64,000 nt of DNA from Istiophorus platypterus (Eukaryota > Chordata > Actinopteri > Istiophoriformes > Istiophoridae). Every line of letters starts with the position of its first letter. Position 1 is the stretch's first letter. The stretch spans positions 12,598,946-12,662,945 of the forward strand of contig CM029129.1 in assembly GCA_016859345.1 (NCBI GenBank), in the 5' to 3' direction. A model generated the notes under the pieces. It had not been told where the DNA came from. It saw only the letters and a program-made list of their open reading frames with translations, and ran no database searches. The position numbers and the translations under genes are program-made. Shown here piece after piece: positions 39,662 to 51,377 of this stretch.

Positions 39662-39880
39662 AAGGCGGGGTATTAAAAGCCAGCCTACAAGTAGACTGGA
39701 GTTTACAGCTCCGCTTTGTCTCTCATCTCTGTTCTACCACTGTGCCAAAGTTCAGCTCACAACCCAGGACAATAGGAGAAAGAAGACACTGAACTAGATG
39801 TGCTCTGGCAGATTGTGTGTGACCCAGAGAAAACTGCAGACAAACACCCGAAACCTTTCAAAAAGGCAGCACAGCGGGAT
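39662..39880 (+). promoter_or_regulatory. kcnj15: Putative kcnj15 promoter and 5' non-coding exon
   Basis: A GC box (AAGGCGGGG, 39662-39670) abuts a TATA-like TATTAAAA (39671-39678). This is followed by a GC-balanced stretch and then a strong splice donor GGGAT|GTGAGTAT at 39881. A matching acceptor (TTTTCTTAG at 41559-41567) lies 59 bp before the kcnj15 start codon. Kir genes commonly have the coding region in one exon after separate 5' untranslated exons. The exon model is inferred from splice motifs only. Confidence 0.5.
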
Positions 39881-40224
39881 GTGAGTATAATACAAGTCAG
39901 ATATATCAAGCAATCAATGATTATTTAACACGACAGCAAGTGTCCTCAGGCTCATGCAATGGGTTACTACAAAGTTAACTTTCAACTTTGTTATTGTATT
40001 AACTGTGCGAAGTCTTTGACAACAGTATGTTACGCAGACACCGTTTCCCAAAATTGAATTTTGTGAAATGTTTGGTTCATTAAGTCTCTCTTTTGATTTT
40101 TGTAGGTCATCATTTCATGTTGTCGTGTTGAATGCTCTGCTGTACTTTTTGTCACCTTCACAGGGCAAATCTCGATCAACTTAAAGGAATATACCACAGT
40201 TCTTTTTTTCATGTTTTAGCCCTA

Positions 40225-40345
40225 TGCGAGTAACTGAGTACATATACTCACATTTACTCAGTACTGGTAATTTACTGGAGAATTTCCATTTAGTGAAATT
40301 TTTTTTTTATTTGCACTCCACTACTTTTGAGATGAAAACATTTTA
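40225..40345 (-). repeat. Inverted fragment of the CAGTGGTGGAA-type repeat
   Basis: 'CATATACTCACATTTACTCAG' and 'AATTTCCATTTAGTG' followed by 'TTGCACTCCACTACTTTTGAG' parallel, in opposite orientation, the interior of the repeat at 25341-25693 and the copy at 43.8 kb. It lies within the putative kcnj15 5' intron. Confidence 0.55.
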
Positions 40346-40669
40346 CCTATCAGTCCTCTGCATTTAATACAGTAGTTTTTAGTTTTTATGTTTCATATGA
40401 GACACTCTCCAAATATTTCTGTTGTTGCAGAGAATCTTCGGTGTCAACATTTCAATACCTACGTAAAGGAAAATTTTTTTAATTTTTGTTGATTAATGAT
40501 TGTTTTGTGTGTGTGTGTTGGGGGGGGGTTTCTTTTTACAAATAAGAGTATTAAGGACTGATAAAAATTTTTAGGAGGTGAGGAAGGGTCAGAAAAGGGA
40601 GTATATTTCTTTTGGCTGTAGGAAGAATGGCCTGAATTTTTTCACAGAGCAGGGGAAGGGTCTTTAAGT

Positions 40670-40865
40670 TTTCCATGCCCCAGTTTTATTTTATGCTTTT
40701 CTTGCAAAATTTAGTCCAATCTTTATGTTAAGCTAAGCTTACCAGCTTCTGGCTGTACTTCATATTAAATTGACATATATAGGAGTGTTAATGATCCTCT
40801 CATGTAACTCTCAGCAAGAAGGTGAATAAGTGTTTTACCCCAAATTTTGAAATCCTTCCAATAAG
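40670..40865 (+). repeat. Dispersed repeat copy related to 26730-26825
   Basis: It contains 'TCTTTATGTTAAGCTAAGCT', 'CAGCTTCTGGCTGTA', 'GATCCTCTCATGTAACTCTC' and 'AGCAAGAAGGTGAATAAGTG'. The last two blocks parallel the copy at 26.73 kb. Confidence 0.65.
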
Positions 40866-41214
40866 TATACTGCACATGATTTGTAGTAAATTGGCTAAAA
40901 GACTGGTTTGGAAGCTTATGGCTTGTGACCAGAGGATGACCCATTTGGTTCACAGACCGATAGGGCCCTTAAAACCTAATTGCTCCGGTGGAAGCAATAG
41001 CTCAGTGGACAACAGATCAGACAATGTTCCTTACTTCGGTTTACTGATATCTAGCCACTCGTGACTTGGTTTTACAAAAATACAACTGAGGTGTAAGACG
41101 TATCATTTGTGCTGATCACAGCTTTGAAAAAAATTGTTTGAAAAGTCATTAGAAATGTATCTTTCTAGAATAAGCATCCACATTTTTCTCTGGGACTATA
41201 TTGTTGTTAGAAAG

Positions 41215-41470
41215 TAGTTTGGCTGAAAAATGGTCACAGTGTGATCTGTGGATATCCAGGGTAACCATGGCACTGCTTGTGGAGAGACAAGTTAAACACT
41301 GCATTTTAAATTCCAATCCCCCTCCACTGTACTGGGGAGGAGGCAGAAATCTTGGAGACAGATATCTCAGAAGCTAGCCAAGTAAAACCAAAAATATCTG
41401 CATGGCTGAATACCACTAGAGAAAATGTGTTTTGTTTTTGGTTTTGTAATTTGGATGAAAATCTAAAACA
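41215..41470 (+). repeat. Degraded dispersed repeat upstream of the kcnj15 coding exon
   Basis: 'GGCTGAAAAATGGTC', 'CTGGGGAGGAGGCAGAAATC', 'GACAGATATCTCAG' and 'GGCTGAATACCACTAGAG' occur in the order I recall from a recurrent teleost intronic repeat. No coding capacity. Confidence 0.5.
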
Positions 41471-41626
41471 TTGTTAATGTGTTAATAGATATTATTGGGA
41501 TGCTTTATGGGAAATTAATATAGCTCCAGTAGAGATAATAATCATATCTTTTCTGGCCTTTTCTTAGGCCTTCCATTGGTAATGTGTAACTAGGAAGACT
41601 ATCAGTTTTAACTGACCCAGAGAAAC

Positions 41627-42640
41627 ATGACCACCAAGGAGTTCAAGCGAAGGATTGTGTCCAAGGACGGCCACAACAATGTGCGGATTGACAACGTGGA
41701 GGGCATGGTTAAGCTGTACCTGCATGACATCTGGACCACTGTGGTGGACATGAAATGGCGCTACAAAATCACACTGTTTGCTTCCACATTCGTCATGACT
41801 TGGTTCATCTTTGGGGTCATCTTCTACTTCATTGGCATGGGCAACGGAGACTTTGAGATTGGTTTGAATTCCAACCACACACCCTGTGTGATGAACGTGG
41901 AGACGCTCACTGGAGCCTTCCTCTTCTCTCTGGAATCACAGACCACCATTGGCTATGGTTTTCGTTATATCTCAGAGGAATGTCCTCTGGCTATCTTCAC
42001 TCTGGTGGCTCAGCTCGTCATCACAGGCCTAGCTGAGATCTTTGTCACCGGTGCTTTTCTTGCCAAACTGGCTCGGCCGAAGAAGCGAGCAGAAACCATC
42101 AAGTTCAGCCAGTTGGCGGTGATCTGCCAGCACCAAGGAAAACTGTGTCTGATGGTTAGAGTGGCTAACATGAGGAAGAGCCTTCTGATCCAGTGCCAGC
42201 TAACTGGAAAGCTCCTCCACTCAAATGTGACACAGGAGGGCGAGAAGACACAAGTCCACCAGAGCTCTGTTGATTTTCACATGGATTCCAGCGGAGAGTG
42301 TCCTTTCCTCATCCTCCCACTCATCTTCTACCATGTTCTAGACGAGCACAGCCCATTGGCAGGACTGAACGCAGAAAACCTTCACACTCGAGAGTTTGAG
42401 CTGCTGGTTACCCTCAATGCCACAATGGAGTCAACAGCAGCCACGTGTCAGAGCCGCACCTCCTACGTTCCTCAGGAGATCCTCTGGGGCTACGAGTTCA
42501 AGCCGGTGCTGTTTGGCACCACAGGTGGTCGTTATGTGGCAGATTTCAACTTTTTTGACAAGGTACAAGTGAGCAATGATGCAGCTTTCCTCAGAAACAC
42601 GGAGAAGCTAAAACTTGAGGAGGACTATAAGAAAGAATAA
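41627..42640 (+). CDS. kcnj15: kcnj15, inward-rectifier potassium channel (Kir4.2-like)
   Basis: A single-exon open frame of 337 residues encodes a complete Kir channel. TM1 is about 48-70, the pore loop carries the selectivity filter TIGYGF (107-112), and TM2 is about 121-148. Cys87 and Cys119 are the conserved extracellular pair. Glu137 occupies the TM2 rectification-controller site, as in Kir4.1. The RPKKRAET segment (150-157) is the PIP2-binding linker, followed by the cytoplasmic immunoglobulin-like domain. Overall similarity is to the Kir1.1/4.1/4.2 group and closest to Kir4.2. The linkage to vps26c and ttc3 supports kcnj15. The start has A at -3 and the acceptor lies 59 bp upstream. 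The protein stops at [11 protein letters not shown], about 17 residues short of the mammalian end, so the S-N-V PDZ ligand is absent. Expected role: K+ conductance in epithelial or glial plasma membrane, alone or with Kir5.1. kcnj10 is the main alternative assignment. Confidence 0.9.
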   Translation: MTTKEFKRRIVSKDGHNNVRIDNVEGMVKLYLHDIWTTVVDMKWRYKITLFASTFVMTWFIFGVIFYFIGMGNGDFEIGLNSNHTPCVMNVETLTGAFLFSLESQTTIGYGFRYISEECPLAIFTLVAQLVITGLAEIFVTGAFLAKLARPKKRAETIKFSQLAVICQHQGKLCLMVRVANMRKSLLIQCQLTGKLLHSNVTQEGEKTQVHQSSVDFHMDSSGECPFLILPLIFYHVLDEHSPLAGLNAENLHTREFELLVTLNATMESTAATCQSRTSYVPQEILWGYEFKPVLFGTTGGRYVADFNFFDKVQVSNDAAFLRNTEKLKLEEDYKKE

Positions 42641-45067
42641 AGGATAAATATGTTATTGCATTGTTTTGTGCCAGTCAATTATTCTCACGACTTTGAATCC
42701 TAATTGAAACACATTTTATTCGAACATTTTTGTACAAAATAATATAAAAAAACTAAATTGGTCCGGTTTCTCATAACAATACTATTACCTCCTGTTTTTG
42801 TAAAATACATTTTCTCTGCACATTTTATTTATTCAGGTAATTATCCCAATATGTCTTTTTTTCATAATAATTTCAAACCCTCAATTTTGTGAAGTACACC
42901 TAAACAATTTTTAATTATTTTTTGGATAAAATAAATAACATTTTTTTTTTAAATTAATTAGACTGGGTTTTAATGAAGGGTTTTTGTGTTCCCAAACTAC
43001 GATTGCTTTATTTTTTTTTATAATAATTTAGATTTTTTTTTTGTTCTGTTACATTGAAAAACTGATAGTCCAGTATTTAAAGGAATAGTTTGGGCATTTT
43101 GGGAATGAGCTTATTTTTTGGGTGTTGGTCCGGAAACATTTAAATAACAAAGATATAATGGGTCATTAACAAGACATATTTGGTGGAAGGTGTATTTTTT
43201 CCCTTTTGACAGGGTTATAGGATAACACTTTCACAGTGATTGTGCAAAGCTTGGCTAACACATGCCATTTCTGTTCTGGATAAAAGCAATATCCCCAAAG
43301 CATCAGACTTCTCCTTTAAAAATACTATTGATCAGAACAAAATATGCATTTATGGCATCTTGTGTTAAATACATAGTGTTACTTTTAGGCTCAGTCTTTT
43401 GAGTGGGATTAATGAGTTTCAAACTAAGAGGCGTTCAATACATGGAGAAGTTAAATATTAATATAGAATGAATGAATTTGAATGGCCCCTGTTTTCTACA
43501 TGACTTTATTCCTGGGGAAGAGATGTAAGCTCTGCTATGTGTGATGGTATTAGGATGGACAAGGTTTATGGTGGTATATCATTACTTTTGACATGTTAAT
43601 ACACAGCGGGAATTTAATGTAAAGGCTAATAAAAAAATACTTTTATTTTGTAAATAAATATTTGTTATTCAGTAAAAATAAATGTGTTGTGTTCATTTAT
43701 GTGAAAATGGAATTAAATGTCTCTTAGTGCATGCTGGGATATGCTCCAGTTGGTAAATACCCTGTGTAAGAAAGATGGATGATGAAAAAAGAAACAAACT
43801 ACAGTTACTCAAATACTGTAATTACGTACAATTATGAGGTATTCCATTTTATGCAGCTTTACATTTATATTCAATACAGAGGCAAGCATTGTACTTGTTT
43901 ATCCAATTTATCTGATGGCTGTAGTTACTAGTTACTTCAAGATTAGTTACTTCAAGATCAGTCTCTAAAATATAAAGTTCCCAACATCATGTATAGTAGG
44001 CTAGTTCTAATCAGCTTCACCTTGACCAAGCACTACAGTAAAATGCTGCTCAACCATAACACATCTGTAAAAAACACTCTATTGATGTTAAATATGACAG
44101 CATAACACTGGACCATTTTGCATGAAGAGTACTTTTATTTTTGATAGTTCAAGGACATTTTGTTGATGATTACATTTATTTGAGTCAGGTTTTGAATGTG
44201 TAACTTGTACTTGCAAAAGAGTACACTTATACTGTGATACTGATATTCACTTAAGGAAAGGATCCCCCACTCTAAAGGAGTAAGTGGTGACAGAGAATGG
44301 ATATTAGAATGAATGAATACAGCCATTTTAAAGACAATGCATTCATCTTGCAGCTCTTCTGTCTCAGCTGTCTTTAGCTGTCAGCTCTTGTTGTGGCAAC
44401 ACTGATGCTTGAGCTGCCTGCTGGTGACTGTATCTGGTTAAAACAATTTTTCGATTCCAAAGCACAACAGATCTTTTCACTATAAGAAATAGAAAAGTGT
44501 TAAAAACTATTTTCTTAGCTAGAAATTACATCTAGAGATTGCACTCCTGATAATCAGAGCATCTCGTATCAATAAATGGGAATTATATAGGAACTAAGTA
44601 TTCTTAAAATACTGTAATAAAAGTATTATGGCTGTGAACACTTTAGCTTCAAATTGTCACCATTATACAATAGACTGTAGAAGACTGTAGAAGTGGACTG
44701 TAGAAGTGGGAAGATATATTTTTTGTATTTTGTGAAAAAAATCTATTCTGTAAGGTTAAACATTGATGTTAAATCCTCCTGTGTTTGTTTCTATTGTCTT
44801 TTTCTTGAGTTTGTACTCAGCTAGTTTTGACTTTGATTTAGATTTGTATCAATTGCGCTTTTACTTTGAAGGATTTGGAAGAACAGAACTCGAGTTGCCG
44901 CTTTTATTCTGAAGGAACCAGACCGGACACTGCGTTGATGCTGCTGCCGGCGGAAAAAAAAAAATCGAGAAGATCCAACAAATTACAAGAAAATAACGTG
45001 TTTCCGTTGAATTGATCAGGAGAAGTTCAATTGATCAAATGTCCGTCTGAGGTGTGACGGTCGGACA
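42641..45067. other. Interval between kcnj15 and vps26c
   Basis: AT-rich DNA without recognisable genes. The left part is presumably kcnj15 3' untranslated sequence; several AATAAA motifs occur (one overlaps the stop codon, others near 42930 and 43660), so the true end is uncertain. A fragment near 43079-43110 ('AAAGGAATAGTTTGGGCATT') resembles one end of a common fish repeat. A longer repeat follows at 43796-44272. The last 150 bp before 45068 is more GC-rich and probably holds the vps26c promoter, without an obvious TATA box. Confidence 0.55.
43796..44272 (-). mobile_element. Inverted, 5'-eroded copy of the CAGTGGTGGAA-type element
   Basis: 'CAGTTACTCAAATACTGTAA', 'GAGGTATTCCATTTTATGC', 'TATCTGATGGCTGTAGTTAC' and, at the right, 'AACTTGTACTTGCAAAAGAG' and 'CTTAAGGAAAGGATC' occur in the order expected of the element at 25341-25693 read on the other strand. 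It is longer than that copy and retains a middle section missing there. No open frame of note. Confidence 0.6.
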
Positions 45068-48000
45068 ATGAGCGTCACTTTAGATATAAGACTGAAAAGA
45101 GCAAACAAAGTTTATCATGACGGGGTGAGTACGATGACCACAGTCAGCTGACGTTAACTGGCTCTGTAGCCTGTTTAGCTAACATTAACGTTAAACCTTC
45201 CTGTCTTGGCCTTTAACGTAGCTGCTTATGAATAAAATGTGTATTTTATCCAAAAGCTGACGAGCCAACCGGTTGGGAGGCGTTGTCTTCCTCTCAGCAT
45301 GTGACTAGCAACTGATGGGTGGGATGTTGACGCTAAAGTCTGTGACTCTCAGACTTGTGACTTGTTGGCTACTCGTTTCATACGCACAGACACACACACC
45401 TGTTTAAACGCACCGTCCAGCCAGTGTCAATAACTAAATAAACAATGTAAACAAGTACAACTGTTCCGGTCTAAAACCAGGCTGAAGCCGGCTTCCCCTT
45501 TTTGCTCAGTTTGTTGCTATTAAGACTGTTAAAAAATTAGCGCCCATTATTTTTGAAACCCCATTTCAGGTTTGTGAAAACTTTCTTTTATTTTGTTTAT
45601 GTCATAAAAAAAAAAGATCTGTCTTCGTTTTCTCCATCCAGACATCAGTACACCAGGTCAGGAGCGAAAGCCACTAAATTTAGACCTGTCAAATCCGGAC
45701 TAGATCAACAGGGAGAGTTTAAAGATTGATTAAGACCGTTTCAGATGTTTGACACCTTTTTATATTTCTGAAGATAGAGGAGTTGCCGTGATTTCACTGC
45801 TTTTCTTCCCATCCAGATCAACTCAGAACAGGTCTAGATCAGAAACCACTAAGTATCAGCCAAGCACTTTATTAGGAACACTTGTACACCTGCTTCTTCA
45901 TTCAGTTGTCCAGCCAGTCTTTCATGTGGCAGCAATACATAACATCTTGTTGATGAGAGAGGTTAGAGGAGAATGGTCAGACTGGTTTGTGCTGACAGAG
46001 AGGCTACTGTAGCTCAGATAATTACTCTTTACAACTGTGGTGACAAGAAAAGTCTCAGACAGCACGACACATCCGGCCTTGAGGCTGAAGACCACGTTAG
46101 GTTCCTCTACTGTCAGTCAAGAACAGAAATCTGAGGCTGCAGGTGCACAGGGCTGATCTGATGAATCTGGATTTCTGCTGAGGCAGCAGATGGTAGGGTC
46201 AGAATATGGTGTCAGCAGCATGAAACAATGGACCCAATCTGCCTTGTGCCAATATTCCAGGCTGCTGCTGCCACTTAATACCAATCAGTCTTGGTGAGAA
46301 TGCCACAGCCTATACGAGCATTGTTGCGCTTTGGATGTGCTAGAACAGGAGATTGGCAGCATGGCTGTTCAACTGATAAATCTACAGAAATGATGTGATA
46401 CAATCATGTAAACATGGACCAGAATCTCAAAAGAGAGTTTCCAACATCTTGTGGAATTCATGCTATGAAGACAAAGGGATGCTCTACCTAATAATCATAT
46501 GGTTGTCCTAATAAAATGCTTGCAGAGTGTATATATCATATGCTATACTTAGACTTCTAAAATCATGACAAGTTCATCAAGTAGACTCTAGTAACATTTG
46601 CCTACAGACAACAGGCATGCTCAGCTCTGTTTTTTTGATCAGGGACTCATCCAGTGGTCTTATTTTTCACAAACAGAATAAAGTTTTCACAAATCTGAAA
46701 CTGTGGTTTAAACATTTACTGGACATACTTATGCCTCACCACGTGGAATTCATTGGAATAATTTTGTGTAAGATAACATGTTGACATTTACTGTGGCCCA
46801 CTTTGGGGAACTGTAATTGTTCAGTCACATCACAGCTAAAATGCAGTCTACTCAAAGGTCAGTGCCTCGGTGCAAGTAAGAGTTATTAAGTGGCGAAGTA
46901 CAGTCTGAGATAGGAAAGTGGTGTCAGACTTTTGAATGCCACTGTAACTGAAATAACTAATTTAGGTAGCAGAATCTGATTTGTCAAAGCATTCAGTGTA
47001 AAACTGGTACAGATGATGGTTCTGCCTGAATCAGTGAACTGCAACTTCAGCTGTAATCAAAATGGGATGTGAAATGATGCATTGATTGTAAATATCAGTC
47101 TAATCTGACCCAACATTAGAATTTAAGAGACTAAAATGATGCCTGTAAGCCTTGAACATTTTCAGAGCAGTTATAGCAGCTGACTGGACCTCAGCAATGT
47201 TTGGTTGTGTGCAGGAAGTGGTGGCTGGTGTCATTGTGCTGGTGTGTAAGGAGCCACTTCAGCACCATGGCATCTCTCTGAGCATGGAGGGACTGGTGAA
47301 CCTGCAGCTGAGCTCCAAGAGCGTTGGCGTCTTTGAAGCTTTCTACAACTCTGTCAAGGTGAACTATGAGCAACATGAAGTTGAATAATTTTAGCTCAGT
47401 CAGGAGTCGTGATGGTTCAAGCTTCTTTGATCCTCACAGAGACGTTAGATCAATCATCATCTAGACGGGTAAACATGTTTGGTGTTGTCTTATCCATGGA
47501 GCAGACAGTCACATACATACACATATGGAAAACTCCAAATGTGCATAGTTCATCATAATATCATAAAACAGCTGCATGTCTTTATCAGTATAGATTTGGT
47601 TGGGTAACTTAGTTTCCACACAATGCAGTTTTCTATAGTGTGTGGCTTTTAGTAGCATGTACCAGCTTTTCAATGGCCAGGCAACTTGAATGTTTGGGGC
47701 TACTTTTTTTCCACTGAAGGGCAATTCAGTGTATAGTTTGTAGGATACAAAAGCAAATGAACCTTAGATTTTGAGAGTCAAGGCTACAAATCTCCCAGTC
47801 AGCCTTAACAAAATGATATTGATATTTAAAATTTCTACACACAGTATAGTTGATGAACTGTTGCTGATATTAATCAAACCTTCCTGACACATTTTGCAGC
47901 CCATCCAGCTGATCAACAGTATCATCGAGGTGGCCAAGGCAGGAAAGATCCCAGGAGGCAAGACCGAGATCCCCTTTGAGTTCCCACTGCACTCAAAAGG

Positions 48001-50882
48001 CAACAAAGTGCTGTATGAGACCTACCATGGTGTCTTTGTCAACATTCAGGTGAGAGAGAGAGACTCAGAGTTTGAATCTTATCAGAATTAATAGTCAAGA
48101 CCAACTGGTCCTCGTGTATGATGAATACGCTCAATGCACCTCAAGTATGACTCCCCCTGACATACCAGGACAGATTCCTATACTGATATCATGACAAACC
48201 AGGAGATCATTTTCTTAACAGTTCATGATTAGCAGATGGATTTAATAATTTAATATTAGTTTAGCTTTTGAATTCATGCCAAGATCACATATATATATAT
48301 TCATTAAATCCCGTGGTTGGTCCGTTTTGTTTGCACACCACAAATGGGCCACCAGGACTTAACTTGGTAAATGGATTGTACTTTTCTAGTCTTATTGACC
48401 ACTCACAGCACTTTGACATCACTCCCACCTTCACCCATTCACGCATATTCATACAGTGCTTTCTACATACACACACATTCACCCGAGGATTCAAGGATCA
48501 AACCGCCGACCCTCTTGTTGGTGGAAGACCCGCTCTACCTGAACCACGCTCTCAGAAGCGGTTTTGGTCTGGTTTTAAGTCCACACCAGAATTCGGTTGA
48601 CATGCATGTTAAAAAAGCACAATTGTTATAAAAGATATGACATGTCACAAAGGCACTCACATTTGTACAGACATGCTTTTACCTAAGTATACTTTGATAT
48701 AAATGACTCCAAAGTAAACAAGAGCTAATAGAGGAGGTAATGTTGTTGATTAAAAGAAAATGTAATTTAAAGTTAATGCTCAAAGATTTGTGGTAAAGTG
48801 CATTTCTATGTGTAAACCATCCTGTTTTGTATCTTCTCCACAGTACACCCTCCGCTGTGACATGAAACGCTCCCTGCTGGCCAAAGACCTGAGCAGGAAC
48901 TGTGAGTTCATTGTACACTGTCAGGTGCGTGAAACAGTTTTGATTTAAGGAAACTAATGTGATAGCATAAATAAGACAGTTTAAAGGTATCGAGCTTTAA
49001 AGCTGTGTTTTTTTTTTCTCGTTTCCCTGTGGTGTGTGTTGTATGAAGCTACAGAATTTTAGCACTGTAAAGCTGTTATCAAAATTCAAAGCAGACTGTC
49101 ACAGGGTTTTTTTTGTACATTTTTCATTACCCTATTTATTTTAGTGAACTTTGTTGCTCTCTGGGTATTTGTGTGGTCACTCTTTGTCCAACGTTACTGA
49201 GATTTCTGTAGATCAAAGGGTTGATTTCACTTTGTTTTCTTTAACATGAATCTGTGTAAATCCTATTGTGCATCACATCTGCACCTGAAAAAAACTGAAA
49301 AACATCTTGTGTGTTTATGTTGAATATCATGATCACTTGATTCAGTCTTAGAATAATCTCATCATCAGTACCTCCCCTTGCAAACTCAAATGAGATGTTA
49401 GCCCTTTTGGAAAGTGTGGAAATCTGTTCCTCTAATTTTCAGCCGCAGAAAGCTAATATTGCTCCCACTCCGGTCAACTTTACGATCACCCCGGACACTT
49501 TGCAGAACATCCGCGAGGTGAGAATACCACATTGCTTCTTAACTTGATTTGAATTCTCTATTTCTGTTTTATCCAAAGCTGTAAGGAGATGAACTTCCTT
49601 TCTGTTTTCAGAGGACTTCACTGCCAAAGTTTCTAATCAGAGGCCATTTAGATGCCACCAACTGTGTGATCAGCCAGCCGCTGACCGGAGAGGTGGTGGT
49701 GGAGAACTCAGACGTTCCCATCAAGAGTATTGAACTGCAGCTTGTGCGAGTAGAGACCTGTGGTAAAATCATGCTGCCAGATGATTGGATTAATCTTCCT
49801 TTTGTAAGTGGCAGAGCTGCTGATTTTTCAAATGTCCACTTTGTCAGGTTGTGCTGAAGGTTATGCCAGAGATGCAACAGAGATCCAGAACATCCAGATA
49901 GCTGAAGGTGATGTCTGCCATGGCCTTTCTGTTCCCATCTACATGGTCTTCCCCAGGCTGTTCACCTGCCCCACACTGGAGACCACCAACTTCAAAGTCG
50001 GTCAGTAAAACCTTCCATTCTTCTTTATGTACTCTTGTGATAATGTTTTCATTCCTTTATGCAATTTAATTTTTATTTTCTCGCAGTGATCTCTCCCAGA
50101 GCCACAGTAGTGCATACATGATATTGGGCCTTCTGTAGGGCTGCCACTAACATTTATTTTCATAATTGATTCAGAAAAAAGGAAAATGTGCCTCCCTGCT
50201 CAAAGCCCATATTAGTTTACATTCAGATATAACAAAGATCAGCCAAACATTACATTTTAGAAGCTTTAAACTGCAATTTTTGAAATTTTTGCATGAAAAA
50301 TGATTAAAACAATTAAATGATTGCAGCTCTAGCTTGCTCCTAAAAGCTAGGTTAACATTTATGGGAATAGCTGCTCATATTAACTTTTATATTTATTCTT
50401 GTTGAGAATTAGAGGAGAAGATTGACAACACTCATTTGACAAATATAAAGTGACAACCTAGGCAGTAGTTGATTACCTTTGTGGACTCTGTCCATTAGCC
50501 CCTGCAACATTTACTGATTAGCACCTTATATCTGGTTTTGTTTATCGTGTTCAGAAGACAAATTGTAAAACCAACAATTACAAGTGTAACAGACTGGTCT
50601 GTGTCAGATTATTTCCTGGCTCAGAGCAGTTGTCAGGCAACAAGTAAAGACTAGTTACTAGTCCCAGCCAAGAAACAGTAGGGCACAAAAATGCCTGTAC
50701 AATAGCAATTTGTTTTTACACAAAACACATACAAATTACTAATACTTAAGAGGGCTACTGTTCCCACGACGTGATGATGTGTTTGCTTCTGTCCTTCAGA
50801 GTTTGAGGTCAACGTCGTCATTGTGCTTCATGATGATCATCTGATCACAGAGAACTTCCCTCTGAAGCTCTGCAGAATCTGA
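45068..50882 (+). CDS. vps26c: vps26c (DSCR3), Retriever complex arrestin-like subunit (eight exons, complete)
   Basis: Coding exons are 45068-45124, 47215-47358, 47900-48049, 48844-48924, 49443-49517, 49612-49762, 49848-50000 and 50800-50882. All junctions are GT-AG with continuous phase, giving 297 residues, the same length as human VPS26C. The protein has the arrestin-like VPS26 fold, with blocks such as LDIRLKRANKVYH, NLQLSSKSVGVFEAFYNSVK, KTEIPFEFPL, KVLYETYHGVFVNIQYTL, CDMKRSLLAKDL, ELQLVRVETCGCAEGYARD and TENFPLKLCRI. With VPS35L and VPS29 it forms Retriever, which works with the CCC/Commander complex and SNX17 to recycle integrins and other cargo from endosomes. The start codon follows GACA and gives MSVTLDI (human MGTALDI). 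Intron 1 (2.1 kb) holds a Tc1-like relic; intron 6 is only 85 bp. Retaining intron 6 would cause early termination. Confidence 0.97.
45862..46521 (+). mobile_element. Dead Tc1/mariner-like transposon in vps26c intron 1
   Basis: Imperfect inverted ends are visible: AAGCACTTTATTAGGAACAC at 45862-45881, and GTTGTCCTAATAAAATGCTT at 46502-46521, whose complement is nearly the same. Between them, decayed transposase-like text runs on the plus strand. A frame near 45955-46010 resembles the EVRG-W-DWF segment of fish Tc1 transposases, and later text around 46180-46260 matches the 'GATGGTAGGGTCAGAAT' and 'CATGAAACAATGGACCCA' wording of that gene. The copy is about 660 bp, roughly half of an intact element, with frameshifts and deletions. 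It cannot be active. Confidence 0.82.
48366..48560 (+). repeat. Dispersed teleost repeat in vps26c intron 3
   Basis: 'GGTAAATGGATTGTACTTTT', 'CTAGTCTTATTGACCACTCA', 'CACCTTCACCCATTCACGCA', 'GGATCAAACCGCCGACC' and 'GACCCGCTCTACCTGAACCA' occur in the order of a very abundant percomorph repeat. An internal segment is deleted compared with what I recall. The short open frames over it are not genes. Confidence 0.7.
50140..50330 (+). repeat. Probable decayed copy of the 'CGATTAATC' repeat family in vps26c intron 7
   Basis: It begins 'AGGGCTGCCACTAACATTTA' then 'TTTTCATAATTGATTCAG' and ends 'AATTAAATGATTGCAGCTCTAG', the usual ends of this repeat family, with an eroded centre. Confidence 0.45.
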
Positions 50883-51182
50883 ATCTACATCTCACCCCAG
50901 ATCATCCCTTGAGGCCTTCTGCTGCCGACTTTGACCCTTCATACAACACACCAGGACTGAGCATTTTGAAACCATGAGTCCAGTGCAGAAGACATGAACC
51001 TACCCCAGTTTTGTTCTGTGGAGATCCAAACCAGTTTTTTCCGCAGAATACAGCACCTCCACAAACCTAGAGTGGCTCTACTGATGAATTCTTTTCCTTG
51101 ATTAATATAAATGACCAAAAGTGTTCAATGGAGAGAGAATCTCTGTCAGTGATCGTTTTGTTTTTAGGTTATACTTCAATAT

Positions 51183-51188
51183 AATAAA
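51183..51188 (+). terminator. vps26c: vps26c polyadenylation signal AATAAA
   Basis: The signal lies 301 bp after the vps26c stop and is followed by TG-containing text. It is the first AATAAA downstream of the gene and lies about 195 bp from the opposing ttc3 signal. Confidence 0.75.
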
Positions 51189-51377
51189 GTTGACGTTCTT
51201 GCAGAACATGACAGTCAGTCTAGTTACAACTCATTTAAGAGATTGCTCCGTTTCCCTGGACTTTCAGGCTGTTAGACAATGAAAAAAAAACAATGGCACT
51301 AACTAAAGGAGAGCAGTGTTTGCCTTGGCTGTTGAAAGATGAACATATGACCAAGACAAACTCAGACACAAAACAGT

